DNA of 64,000 nt from Moniliella sp. 'wahieum' (Eukaryota; Basidiomycota; Moniliellomycetes; Moniliellales; Moniliellaceae), in NCBI GenBank assembly GCA_003971905.1, contig RSEE01000035.1, positions 248,001-312,000 of the forward strand. The letters run 5' to 3'. Numbering within the stretch: position 1 is the first letter of the stretch; each line of letters begins with the position of its first letter. A program made the position numbers and the translations under genes. The notes below the pieces were generated by a model. The model searched no databases and was not told the origin of the DNA. It worked only from the letters and a program-made list of their open reading frames with translations. Positions 45,586 to 55,846 of the stretch are shown here, piece by piece.

Positions 45586-46478
45586 ATGCGTCTCGCCCCG
45601 ATTCTGTCTCTGGTGCTCGGCGTGCTGGGCGGTCGCTCCCCGCCCTCGCCCTTGCTCAGGGCGACGACACCCCCACCCTCCAAGTGGCCACCACCTTCCC
45701 CGACAACGACGCCCACGTCGTCCACAATGGCGCGGCCAACCGCGTGGCGTTTGCCATCAGCCACCCGCCTGGTGCTGAGCGTGTGCTCAGCCTCGAGAGT
45801 GTCACCGGTGCCTTCCTCAACCCTGCTAAGGCCGATGGTCAGCGTGGCCGGGTGGTGCGCAACATGACTACCTACACTCTCACCAAGCCGCAGCCGCTGC
45901 GTGCTGTTGGTGGCCAGCCCACGCACCAGACGTTTGACTTTTTCTCCGAGTTCAAGCCCCAGCCACTGGATGTCGAGTTCCGGCTGGGCGTGCGGGACGG
46001 TCAGACGTCGCGCTTGTACACGATTCCTGTTACCGGGGCCAGGTGACCGTAGTTGAGCCACCGGTCAACTGGCTTGACCCTCAGGTGTATGTATTGCTCT
46101 CGGTGGTACGAGAACCCAGACTGACGGGCGACTGACTATGGCATGTACAGGTTGTTTATCTACGCGTTGCTCCTTGGATCCTTGGTGGGAGGCGCTGGGT
46201 ACTACCTGCATACCCAGAAGGCCAAGAAGAATGCGGCGGCCGCCAAGGTGGCACGGCAACAGCAGCTCAAGGCGACGGCTGCAACGGTGCAGCAGGAAGG
46301 ATACGACGAAAGCTGGATTGTACGTTCACTCTCAGGTTCTGTGTTTGGGGTGGTGGCGCTGGCGGTGGCGCTGGCGGTGCTGGTGGGGAAGGTGGCCAAA
46401 TACTGACTTTTGCTCTGTCCCCAGCCCGACTCTCACCTGAAGCGGCGGGTCCAGCCTCCGCGCCAGGCGAAAAAGTAG
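45586..46478 (+). CDS. SSR1: translocon-associated protein alpha subunit (signal sequence receptor)
   Basis: An ER membrane protein beside the Sec61 channel that assists translocation of some secretory proteins. Exons are 45,586-46,086, 46,151-46,319 and 46,425-46,478; donors are GTATGT and GTACGT. After adding one G at 45,627-45,629 and one at 46,035-46,038 the frame is continuous and about 241 residues long. It has a cleavable signal peptide (MRLAPILSLVLGVL...LALAQ), then a lumenal beta-sandwich with one N-glycosylation site (RNMT). The family's VEPPVNWLDPQ precedes one transmembrane helix (LFIYALLLGSLVGGAGYYL). The basic cytosolic tail ends SWIPDSHLKRR...AKK. Length, topology and the DPQ/SWIP motifs match the family. 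Its presence argues against a budding-yeast source. Confidence 0.92.
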
Positions 46479-46822
46479 ACGCGCTTGTCCACGCACTGCG
46501 ACTAGCTTCGGCTCTATTATCTTCCTTTGCAAAATCGAGAAGGATGATGATGATGATGATGATGCAGAGGTGGTGAACGCTGGACGTAGGATGTGCGGAT
46601 CGTAGTTGGTAGGGGGCACTGGTCCATGAGGAGCTGCGATCGATGGTCACAGGTCACAGGTCACAGGTCACCGGTCACCAGCCATGGCTGGCGAATGGCT
46701 GCTTGGTTGCGCCTGCTGTGGATCAAGATAATCGATTGCCGCGAGAAAAACAGACAACCCTAGCAGATCACATCCAATCCAAGAGTAACACCATCTTGCT
46801 GGCCCTATTGTGTCTTTGCCCC
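46479..46822. other. short intergenic region
   Basis: Contains a GAT trinucleotide repeat (46,543-46,562) and a GTCACAG word repeated four times (46,646-46,675). No gene. Confidence 0.7.
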
Positions 46823-48803
46823 ATGGCTACCACTACTGGGTCCAGCACAGACGGGGGCGGGGTGGAGGAGGGGGAGCGGCTCACCGATACCCAGGTCGCC
46901 TTGTTGGGTGCTGGGGCTGACCTAGCCGGTCCATTACCGCTGGCCCGCTGACGATGCATCGGGTGCTGCAGATTGCGCTGGCAAAGGCGCAGTACGCCGT
47001 GGCCCGGGACAATGCGAATGAGGCGGATGCTGTGCAGGCGTATGCGGACGCTGTACGTCTCCTTCAAGAAGTGATTGTTCGCCAAGCCCGCCGGCACGCC
47101 TCCAAGCCACATGACAGCGAGCAGTTGGCCTGCTTGAAGCTGAGGCCAGCAGGTTACGTGGCATTCGCGATACATACCAAGAACGCATTTGGTTCCTCAC
47201 CTCTCTGCATGAGATGCACGAGGACCAAGACGAGGATCAGGACGAACACGCTGATGACGCTGGCGAAGTGTTACATCTACCTATTCAAACATCGGCTACG
47301 GCTACATCTGCCCCAAGAAATGGAGCAGCGCCTCTACTCACAGCACGCGGAGACACACTTTCGCCTCCCCCTGCCCCAGCACCTGCACCAGCACCAGTAC
47401 TCGCACCAACAACATCAACAGCAGCGACGTTCAAGTCGGAACCCACCCCCGAACAACCACTTTCACCAACCCATCCCCCCACTCACTCCCAGATATCCAT
47501 CCCCAGTTCCTCGGACGACACGTCCTTTCTTTCACTGGCCCGCCGGCGACGCGGCCAATCACCGACCCAGATGGACCTCAGCGCCGCCACTTTGAAGACG
47601 GAGGAGAGTTCACTATCGACAGCGACCACTACCATCCCGACCGCACACTCGGACCTTTCCACATTCACACCCAAGTCGGCCGCACCCACGCCGATCGGAA
47701 GCCTGAACCCACCACCGAGCCTACCGCCGGATGTAGAGCTGCCTCCCATCCCGACAGAGGGCAAGGACATTCGCCGCTGCACCTCTGCGCCTTCCATTGT
47801 CAAGGGGGAAGCAGGACGAGTGCGTGCGCGGGGACGCGTGCGCGGCGGGTCGCCTTCGTCCTCCTTCTCTGGACTAGAAGGGTGGGGGGGAAACCGTGTG
47901 CCGTTCCCAAAGGCCGGGTTGGATCCGCGCCGCGCGCACCAGGCGCGCAACGTGATCTTGTCCTCGCTGTCGCTTCTGCCCGAAACACGGGAACCCAAGG
48001 AGGTGCCACAGTACAAGGCGGATCCTCTGCCTGGATCGGGCGTCTTCGCCTTGGTTCAACGGCTGGCCCAGACACCTACAGAGGAACGGTGGGTGTACCT
48101 GACACCGAGCCTCGTGCTCACTGCGCCACTCTGGGGGGGGGCGGAACATGCCCGACTTCCACGGGTGGAGAACAAGGCACAGAGCCTGGGTGTGCTGGTG
48201 CGCGCGCTGACGCGCGTCGTGCATGCTGCTGAAGATCTATGGCCTGCCGAGGAACTGCGAGAAGAAGGGCAGGCGATGGCTGCTCCCGGTCTGGATGGGG
48301 CCGGGCCCGAAGGAGCTCAGGCCCTCCTCGTGGCCCTGGATGAAGTGGAATTTGCAGGGCGGGAGGCACAGGCTCTGTGTCAGGGGCGCAAGCTATCGCA
48401 GCCATCTCTTCCGTCTCCGACGGGGGAAGAAATGCCAGTCTCCTCCCTGGGCAGTTTGGGGCGAGTCAGCCACCGACTGACAGCGACACTGGAGCGGGTG
48501 ACCCACCGAGAGCGAGAGGCGCGTGGGGCGGTACCGTCGCAGGCACTTGGATCGACCAAGGCGTACGCGGCGCACGTGCGTACGCTCGCTGACTTTGTGC
48601 CTGTCTTGGTACGCCATCTGAGTGCACTGCAAGGCAAGATGGAAGATGCACCGTATACGGCGCTTCCTCCGCGCCTGTGTACCAGGCTTCGCAAGCGCCT
48701 GGAACGAGTCAGCGCGTGGTATGCGTCGTTGGTCGCGCCGCTCTTGGTGAGCGATGCGCGTTGGCTTTTGAATCTGCGGCTAGCGGACCAGATGGCCGAA
48801 TGA
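46823..48803 (+). CDS. MIT-domain protein
   Basis: MIT domains are three-helix bundles that bind ESCRT-III tails in endosomal sorting and cytokinesis. The start ATG at 46,823 opens MATTTGSSTDGGG. The MIT helices are LQIALAKAQYAVARDNANEA, then AVQAYADAVRLLQEVIVRQA, and after a frame change SRLRGIRDTYQERIWFLTSL. A disordered Ser/Pro/Thr-rich linker of about 200 residues follows, then a helical C-terminal region (from RRAHQARNVILSSLSLLPET to LLNLRLADQMAE, stop 48,801-48,803). Two missing bases are inferred, near 46,947 and 47,143; after that a 529-codon frame is intact, giving about 660 residues in total. Full-length function is unknown; the MIT call is by helix pattern (A-x-x-AV...Y..A...L), which I consider good. 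Confidence 0.75.
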
Positions 48804-49452
48804 GTAATGGTCCCGCAGCGGCCAGGTCGATGGGGTAGGGCGCGATAACTAACCTCGGCCCGTAATTCAGATCCACATCAACCGACACGCAACCGGCGGG
48901 CGAACGTCTGCTGTAGTATCCTGGCAGACGCAGTCACCTCACTTGGTCCTCTCTGGCCCCAGCCGAACTAGAGGGACTAGTCAATACCGAGTGCAGCCAG
49001 TCACTAGTCACTAGCTTCACTAGCTTCACTAACCACATACACCACAGGCAATAGTCCTGCCATGAGACGGGGTAGCCTGGAAAAACCTCAGCGCCTCAGC
49101 GCCTCTCTCAAGTCTCAAGCTTCAAGCCATTCAAGCTTCAAGCCCGCAGCCTGAGGCTGAAGCTTGTCCAAAGTCACAGCGGAACATACGCATCTGATTT
49201 TCATTCCGCGGGCCTCGTTAGCTGGCCCCGTTGCTTGGAGCGTGGCGTCAGTTGGCCCGCCTGCTCCTCGACCTCCACCCCTGTCACCCCCGCAACGGCA
49301 GCAATTCTCCCCGTAAGCCCCCCGCTGCCTTGCCCTTGGCTGGCTGTGTCCGTACTGGATGCTCTGAAGACAGTACCGCATGCGCATGTACTGACTTGCC
49401 CGGGCGTGATTCTGTGGCGGTTGCTCTCGTCCCTCCCCTCCTTGATCCGCAG
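48804..49452. other. intergenic / 5' leader of RRM gene
   Basis: Shows CACTAGT and CTTCACTAG tandem words (48,976-49,032), GCGCCTCA repeats (49,088-49,105) and CAAGCTTCAAGCC repeats (49,115-49,145). The segment just before the ATG at 49,453 ends in CCGCAG and could be the 3' end of a leader intron. No separate gene is seen. Confidence 0.55.
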
Positions 49453-50007
49453 ATGGCGGCCAAAATCTACGTCGGCAACCTCAGCTGGAACACGACCGAC
49501 GAGGGTCTGGCTCACGCCTTTTCTCCCTTTGCGACCCAGGGAGCGCTGTTGGATTACATTGTGATGAAGGACGCGAGACCGGGCGGTCGCGCGGGTTTGG
49601 TTTCGTTACCTACCACTCAGGAAGAGGCGGACGCGGCCATCCAGACGCTCAACGACACCCAGCTCGACGGCCGTACGATCCGTGTCAACATGGCCAACTC
49701 GCGCCCGCGTGATCACCCCCCCTCGTTTGGTTACGGCGGAGGGTACGGCAACCCCTACCCTGCGCCCGCCCTCCAGGGCTTCACCGGCTACCAACAACAG
49801 GGCTTTGCTGACGTGTATGGGCAGGTTCCGTATGCCTCTCCGCCTACCGCGTTTGCCCAACCCTACCCACAGGGCTTCCAATACCCCGCCACTCAGGGCG
49901 GGTTCAACGGGCAGTACGGGTACGTATGCTTTGCTACACCATTGCAGTGGTCAATACTAATACTGAGTACTGACGGCACACCTAGCAACTACCCGCAGAA
50001 CATGTGA
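49453..50007 (+). CDS. small glycine/glutamine-rich RRM RNA-binding protein
   Basis: A single N-terminal RRM: RNP2 is KIYVGNLSW (residues 4-12), and helix 2 and strand 4 are EEADAAIQTLND and IRVNMANSRPR. A Gly/Tyr/Gln/Pro-rich tail ends NYPQNM. An intron at 49,920-49,985 (GTACGT donor, CTGAC, CCTAG) precedes the last seven codons; length about 162 residues. In the raw frame RNP1 reads GRAGLVSLPTT, but the overlapping frame spells the consensus SRGFGFVTY at about 49,588-49,614. A base is therefore missing just upstream (near 49,571), with a compensating error near 49,615. The architecture matches plant/fungal glycine-rich RNA-binding proteins involved in mRNA processing or stress responses. 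The specific role is unknown. Confidence 0.85.
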   Translation: MAAKIYVGNLSWNTTDEGLAHAFSPFATQGALLDYIVMKDARPGGRAGLVSLPTTQEEADAAIQTLNDTQLDGRTIRVNMANSRPRDHPPSFGYGGGYGNPYPAPALQGFTGYQQQGFADVYGQVPYASPPTAFAQPYPQGFQYPATQGGFNGQYGYVCFATPLQWSILILSTDGTPSNYPQNM

Positions 50008-50328
50008 TTGGATGATTGCTCGATCCCGTCCCCTCTTTTGGGGCGCCTTAGCGGACCTCCGCTCGGGGCGTCTCTGAGCCCCATTGATTTGAGCATCGAC
50101 CTCGTCCATCCTAGTCGCATCTGGGCACACGCTTCGCGTACCAATCTGCGACTATTCACATCTCTGGAATCTATACTATACAGGCAACCAAAAACCATGA
50201 GCAGTTTTCACGGGCATAGCAAGGACAACAGAGCCATCCATTTTTGTGCGACCGCCCAAGCGGGAGGAGGGCAGAAGGGAGGACCAAGTGGACCCCCCCA
50301 ACGATCCCAACGATCATAGTGCGCAGAC
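50008..50328. other. short convergent intergenic region
   Basis: The 3' flanks of the RRM gene and RACK1. It contains only short repeated words (AACGATC twice near 50,297-50,312); no gene. Confidence 0.7.
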
Positions 50329-51258
50329 TTAAAGGACAGAGAAGATGCGGATCTCGTTGTCCGAGTAGCCGGCAAAGAGGGTCTGGCCGTCGGCCGACCA
50401 GGCGAGCGAGAGCGCCTCGGGAGCCTTGCCGTTGCCCTCAACCTCAGGGACAAGCGTGTCGACAATGGACTGCGATTCAAGGTCAAAGATCTTAATGCAG
50501 GACGAGGTGGCAGCGCAGAGCCAGTAGCGGTTAGGCGAGAAGACAAGGGCGTTGACATTGTCACCGGCCTCGAGCGAGTAGAGGTGCTTGTCGACAGACA
50601 GCTCCCAGAGCATGACGGTGCCCTCCTTGCCACCAGACGCGCAAAGCGAGCCATCGGGAGAGATGGTGACCGTGTTGACGTAGCCCGAGTGACCAAAGTG
50701 GTTGGCCTTGAGGCGCATCTGCGACAGGTCCCACACCTTGACAGCCTTGTCCCAACCACCGAGACAATGAGGGAGTCTGCGGGTTGGGGAGAACTTAACG
50801 GTGCTCACCCACTCCGTGTGACCGTGGTCGGTGAGGTTGAACTTGCACTCGCCAAGCGTGTTCCACAGCTTGATCGTCTTGTCACGCGAAGCCGACACGA
50901 TCTGGCGGTTGTCAGCCGAGAAGGAGACCGAGAGGACGTCAGCCTGGTGGCCGACAAAGCGGTGGACAGTGTTGCCGGTGTTGAGGTCCCACAGACGCAG
51001 GGTCTTGTCCCACGACGAAGACAGGGCAAACTGGCCGTCGGACGACAGGACAACGTCCGAGACAAAGTGGTTGTGGCCGTGAAGGATCTTCTTGGGGTAT
51101 CCCAAGTCGTCCTCACCCCGCTTGAGGTTCCACACAATCACATGCTTGTCGCGCGACGACGAAACGAGCAAGTCAGGGTTCTCGCTCGACGTGGCCAGCG
51201 CCGTGACCCAGCCTTGGTGCCCCGTGAGGCTGCCCTTGAATTGCAGCGACTCGCTCAT
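50329..51258 (-). CDS. RACK1: RACK1, 40S-associated WD40 scaffold
   Basis: Seven-bladed WD40 protein of the small ribosomal subunit head (Asc1 in budding yeast, Cpc2 in fission yeast). It links translation to kinase signalling. The start ATG at 51,258 opens [20 protein letters not shown]. Successive blades are clear, for example [19 protein letters not shown] and [20 protein letters not shown], and the protein ends [10 protein letters not shown] at 50,329. Length is about 310 residues, as usual for the family. A short scrambled stretch ([16 protein letters not shown]) in blade 5 becomes SPNPQTPLIVSGGWDKA if three single bases are restored between about 50,755 and 50,790, at G/C runs. That makes it the clearest error site in the window. 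The coding region has no introns; a leader intron lies upstream (51,268-51,350). Confidence 0.95.
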   Translation of the reverse strand: MSESLQFKGSLTGHQGWVTALATSSENPDLLVSSSRDKHVIVWNLKRGEDDLGYPKKILHGHNHFVSDVVLSSDGQFALSSSWDKTLRLWDLNTGNTVHRFVGHQADVLSVSFSADNRQIVSASRDKTIKLWNTLGECKFNLTDHGHTEWVSTVKFSPTRRLPHCLGGWDKAVKVWDLSQMRLKANHFGHSGYVNTVTISPDGSLCASGGKEGTVMLWELSVDKHLYSLEAGDNVNALVFSPNRYWLCAATSSCIKIFDLESQSIVDTLVPEVEGNGKAPEALSLAWSADGQTLFAGYSDNEIRIFSVL

Positions 51259-51674
51259 GTTTGGATGCTGAAGGCCAGAAACGAAGGAGGAGGAAGGGTT
51301 AACAGAACCGAAGGGAGCGACACGAGCCACCGCCTCTGCAGAATACTCACAAGATCGGTTGTGAGGTGGAAGATCTGTGTCGGCGGCAGCGACGACGAGC
51401 CCAGCGGGAAACCGCGACCAGGTGTCAACAGGGTTATCCGCAGCAGGAATTTATTAGGGTTCCGCAATATTTATGGAGTCTTGCATCCTCAAGTGACACG
51501 CTGGAGAACGGGACTGGCACCATATATCACGTGATGCTACCAGTCTGTCGGTGCAATAGCTCGCAGCGCGGAATAGGGCCTGCGGGCGTTCCGCCAAATT
51601 TTCGCTATCCACATCCACACTGCGGAGACTGGGCTTTGCTTCGCCCTGCTTACCACCTTCGCCCCACCCACACC
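51259..51674. promoter_or_regulatory. divergent RACK1/NUG1 promoter and RACK1 leader intron
   Basis: On the minus strand a GTGAGT donor at 51,350 and a CCTTCAG acceptor ending at 51,268 define an 83-nt intron in the RACK1 5' untranslated region, ten bases before the ATG. A CACGTG box at 51,528-51,533 sits midway between the two divergent genes, which both serve ribosome function. Co-regulation is inferred from the layout. Confidence 0.55.
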
Positions 51675-53321
51675 ATGGTCAAGCTGAAGCCTACCCCTTC
51701 GAAGCGCCAGTCAACCAAGCAGCGCGTCAAGATCAAGAAGCGTGTTGCCGAGCACCACCGCAAGGCTCGGCGCGACGCCAAGAAGAACCCGCAGTGGACC
51801 AGCCGCATCAAGAAGGACCCCGGCATCCCCAACTCGTATCCGTTCAAGGAACAGCTCCTCGAAGAGATCCGCCAAAAGCGCGTCGCGGAGGAGGCCGCTA
51901 AGATCCAGGCCAAGGAGCGTGCGAGGGAGGCGCGCGCACTCAAGGGTGCTGCTGCCACTGAGGAGAGCGAGGACGAGGCAGAGGAGGAGGAGGAGTTTGT
52001 GGATGCCGCACAAGCTCTTCTACTCCAGGCCCCCGTGTACCGCGCCACTCTTGCGGAGCTGCTTGATGACGCCCAAGTGGCTTCGGTGCTTGTTGCGATT
52101 GATGCACGTGATCCCCTGTCGTGGGTCACGCCGTCGTTGCAACAGAACGTCGAGACCAAGGGCAAGCATTTCGCCTATGTCCTGACACGCACCGATCTCG
52201 TGCCACGAGAGGTGGTTAATGCCTGGGCCTCTGTCCTCCATACCCGTTTTTCGGCACCAGTATTTCCCGTGTCTCTAGGCGAGCAGCCTTTGGGTCTCGC
52301 GCCAATCTTGGAGCAGGTACGAGCCTGGGGCAACAAGGACGGGAACCGCGTTGCAGTCTGTGGCATGGAAAATGCCGGCCGCTCCTCTTTGGCTTCTGCG
52401 CTGGGGATGTTGGCTCAAGCGAGGGATGGCGCACCTATCACAGTCTACGACACGGCCCATCTCATTTCTTCCGAGGATCCAGGAAAGGATGACGAGGCGG
52501 CGATGCTGCGTGCTTTGCTACGCAACAAGGGCCCCATGCAAAAATCCAAGACGATCGAAGCCCTAGCACGAGCACTCATCACCCGCGTCGCTCGCATCTT
52601 GGACTTGCAGCTTCTCTACCGTCTCCCGGCTTTTGCTGCTGGTGCCGAGACACGTTCCGGTGCAGATCTCACCGCGACTGAGTTTGATGAGCTCTGCGTT
52701 CATCTCGCCCGTTCCATTGGACACCTTGCTCGCGGTGGCGCGCCGTCCATCACGCCCATTATGCGTAAACTCATCTTTGATTGGTGTCATGAAAAGATGA
52801 TGTACTATGCCATGCCCCCGCTCTCGCGGTCTGACGCCAGTGCCCAGGCCGCGAGCTTGGGCGACCGCTTGCCCACCACCTTGGCCGGACTGGATGAGGC
52901 CGTCCTCCCCATCTCGGAATGGAAGGCGCAGTACGCCCCCCGTCAGCTCCGCCTGCTTCCAGGCCCCGTTGACCCCCGTACCCTCGAGTGGGAGTACATG
53001 TTCTTTGTCCCGCCTTCGGAGCGACCCGCTAAAGAGGGTAAAAAGGCGGTCAAGTTTGCTGACCCCGATGGGTCGGATGAGGAAGATGAGGCAGAGTTGA
53101 CCGATGACGAGTCGGAGGGTTGGGAAGAGGTGGACCCCGAGAGCGCGTCCGAGGAGGAGGAGGAGGAGGAGGTTGAGCAGAAGGTCATCGAGGAGCCTGC
53201 TGTCCCAAAGAAGGCCAAGGGTAAGAGCAGCAAGCGTAAAGCTGAGCCTGAGGATGAAAAGCCACAAAAGAAGCCTCAGGTACACCCGGGGGACAAGTAC
53301 AACTTCCTGGCTCACTTCTGA
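51675..53321 (+). CDS. NUG1: NUG1/nucleostemin-type protein with degenerate GTPase motifs
   Basis: Nug1/Grn1/nucleostemin proteins assist nucleolar assembly and export of the 60S subunit. An intact 548-residue frame has the family's basic N-terminal region (MVKLKPTPSKRQSTKQRVKI). It continues into RIKKDPGIPNSYPFKEQLLEEI and a coiled-coil. A circularly permuted GTPase domain follows, with G4 before G1. The G4 motif is TRTD instead of NKxD. The P-loop is GMENAGRSS instead of GxPNVGKSS, so the catalytic lysine is arginine. No clear DxxG (G3) is seen, and the expected segment is partly ITVYDTAHLI. The acidic C-terminus ends in KKPQVHPGDKYNFLAHF. Unlike its neighbours this gene has no frame break, so the substitutions are unlikely to be sequencing errors. 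It may be a pseudo-GTPase; a misassigned paralogue of Nog2/Nug2 is less likely given the N-terminus. Confidence 0.85.
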   Translation: MVKLKPTPSKRQSTKQRVKIKKRVAEHHRKARRDAKKNPQWTSRIKKDPGIPNSYPFKEQLLEEIRQKRVAEEAAKIQAKERAREARALKGAAATEESEDEAEEEEEFVDAAQALLLQAPVYRATLAELLDDAQVASVLVAIDARDPLSWVTPSLQQNVETKGKHFAYVLTRTDLVPREVVNAWASVLHTRFSAPVFPVSLGEQPLGLAPILEQVRAWGNKDGNRVAVCGMENAGRSSLASALGMLAQARDGAPITVYDTAHLISSEDPGKDDEAAMLRALLRNKGPMQKSKTIEALARALITRVARILDLQLLYRLPAFAAGAETRSGADLTATEFDELCVHLARSIGHLARGGAPSITPIMRKLIFDWCHEKMMYYAMPPLSRSDASAQAASLGDRLPTTLAGLDEAVLPISEWKAQYAPRQLRLLPGPVDPRTLEWEYMFFVPPSERPAKEGKKAVKFADPDGSDEEDEAELTDDESEGWEEVDPESASEEEEEEEVEQKVIEEPAVPKKAKGKSSKRKAEPEDEKPQKKPQVHPGDKYNFLAHF

Positions 53322-53521
53322 TTCCATCTCGTTCTTTGTGTATCAATGCATTCCTCACAGCGACAACAATTGTACTGGGTAGTAGTGTGCCCTCCCATTG
53401 ATGATATCGATGAGTTGTTCGGGGCCCTGGAGCCGGAGGATCAGAGAGGCAAGGTATACTTAATCGATGCAAGTAAATTAAAGGCAGACACGGTCTTCTA
53501 TCATTACGGACGTTGTGAAGG

Positions 53522-55722
53522 TTAGGTAGGCTTTGCTACACCCGCCACTTGATTAAGCAATGGCAAGCTTGGGGACTTGTCCAGCAAATGCCTCATGTCC
53601 AAACCTCGTCCTACATTCAACGAGTCTGACAGGATATCCATTAGAGCGTCACTTGTTCGGATCCTGTGTCTCCTCGTGACTCGCTTCGTACACAGCCGCG
53701 CCTTACCCCAGCGTCCGGCCCGGCGGCCCCAGTCCTCCCGCACCCCCCAAATATGATGGGCGCGGATGGGCGTGGGTGGCGCCCTGACGATGGTGGACTG
53801 ATAGTCGGTAGATGCGAAGTCGTCGGGCGCCTCCAGTAGCTCTTCTATCCTAGGGACCGGATCAGTAGCTTCCCTGGTTGCCGCTTGCGAGTTTTCTGGG
53901 GGCGCACTGGTGGGCGGGACGGAGGACCAGTTGACACGAGTTCCCCAGAGGGCCAGAACAGCCGGTGGAAGTGGCGTCCATGGGTCGGTTGGCCAGGTGG
54001 GTCGGGCCATTTCGTGTAGCCGGGATAGGGCACGGGCCGTGGCAAACTGTTCCGCTTCGCTAGAGAAAAGGGAAGAGTGTTTGCCTCCGCTTTCTGGAAG
54101 TGAAGATGCACTAGGGCTCAGACGATGGTCCTGCACACGGTCATACATCGCCACATTAGGACGGAAGTTTTCGTCGGTGTCCTGCCGCGCTTCGCTGAGC
54201 GTTTCGGTTTGGATAAGCTGAGGAGAGTTGAGCTCAGTGTGTGTGGTCGGTCCGCGTGAACCGAAGAGTGAGTCAATTGGTACGTCAGCCGAGATGAGAA
54301 GACGCGTACGCGTCTCATAAGCAGCGTCAATCAGAGTGATGAATCTGCGTGTTTGATCGCGTGCGCCTTGTTCGCCAGGCTTACTATCGTCCAACGTGAG
54401 TTGAGGAACGTGCTTGATGGCCAAAATGGAGAAGGTAGAGCACAAAGAGAGATAATCTGCCCCTGCAAGCTCATCAGCGCAGAGAGCTCCGAAGGATATC
54501 ATTCCCATACTTTCTTTCCCCTGGGACGGAAGACACGCGTGGGGGATCCGAACCTTGTGGCCGTAGACGCCGATCGACATGGGTTCCCATTGCCGCCCCC
54601 GGAGTAGCTCCTGAACACGAGTGTGGAAGGCGGATAGATCGGATACAAAGTAGTTGCTGTTGTCAGCCAAGGGCCCAGACCGACGAAAGTCTTTACTACC
54701 TGCCATTGCGATTTGCGGGCAATGCAGTTCGAGCGCGTCGAGAAAGGGCTGGAGCTGATTGCGCTGCACGTTGGCCCGCGCATACAACTCCTGCGGCGCA
54801 CGGTTGGACGTGCCCACCACCGTCCCGCCAAGGCGCCAGTATGCAGCCAACACTCGCGCCAGCAGGCCCGCCGAGGCGATATCAAGCAGCTGCAGTTCAT
54901 CCACCAGCATCACTTTGCCCTGCGACACCAGCAGCCAGGCAGCGGCGTACTCGGCGAGAGTGGACGTGCCCAATGCGGCAGACGCCAAGGCAGCGCTCCC
55001 TGTGGCAGGGGACGCACGCACCACCTCCTGCGTTTCTACTGTAGCTTGTCTTGCTTCGCGCGCTTTGACCGCGGCCACGGCACGGTCGTGGACCGGAGGG
55101 CGGAAGACACTTGCAAGGCGGCTGGCGTGTGGCTGGGCCAGCTGACGAACACGATCAAATAGTGCCATAGGACCCGCTGGAGCGCCGGTGCGGGCAGCGC
55201 GGGCCTCTTTGGTCCTTCGTGCCGCTTCCCTATTGACGACTGCGTAAATCTCGAGTAAAAGGTGATGGTAGTGCCGTCGAAAGCCCAAGCCAGGCGGGAG
55301 GGAGGCGAGGAACAGGTCGGCAACCAGGGTCTTACCGCACCCAGGGGAGCCCGTCAGGAGCGCGCCGGGGGGAGCGTGTGGAGAAGGTGTCGGCGAGGCC
55401 ACGAGCCATTTCTCGAGTTCGAGGGCTTGGTGATGGGTGTTGGTGGGGGCGGGAGACGAGGCGGGGGTGGGGGGTGAGCGTGGGTCTGGGTCTGGGTACG
55501 AACTAGGGTCGGCGGCGGATTACGCTGGTGCTGGGCGGCGAGGGTGCGGGCGAGGCGGCGGAGAAGGACGAGTGCGTGGATCTGGGCGCCGTTGCGGGCG
55601 AGATGGCCGGCAGCAACGCGGGTGTGGTACGCGGCGAGCGGGTCGGCGAGCGTATGCGTCGTCCGCCGCGCCACAGCTGCTGCGCGCATTTGTGGTGGCG
55701 TTTGCGTGCCAAGTGAGCGCAT
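53522..55722 (-). CDS. AFG1: AFG1-type mitochondrial AAA-like ATPase
   Basis: AFG1/LACE1 proteins are mitochondrial inner-membrane ATPases acting in protein quality control of respiratory-chain subunits. The start ATG at 55,722 opens MRSLGTQTPPQMRAAAVARR, an Arg-rich presequence-like stretch. The family motif ADPLAAYHTRVAAGHLARNG follows. Walker A is GSPGCGKTLVADLF and Walker B is VMLVDELQLLDIASAGLL. The sensor block GGTVVGTSNRAPQELYA is followed by a C-terminal subdomain (FGALCADELAGADYLSL, then TRRFITLIDAAYETR). The last 200 or so residues (54,200-53,522) are a Ser/Pro-rich extension without family similarity, ending LNQVAGVAKPT. One missing base is inferred between 55,400 and 55,500; the remaining 626 codons are open. 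Only 124 bp separate it from the divergent kinase gene. Confidence 0.85.
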
Positions 55723-55846
55723 CTCAAATTCGTGCGCAGTCGAAATGATTCGATTGGATTGCGCACACGAGAATCAACTGACTCGGGGTGCCCCTCCTCC
55801 CCGCCACCACTTTCTCGCCCGGCCTTGCACCCCGCTGGATGCGCCG

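Noticed and set aside
51268..51350. snoRNA (U24-type) in the RACK1 leader intron, as in the yeast ASC1 intron
   Set aside because: No C box (TGATGA) or paired D boxes could be seen in the 83-nt intron.
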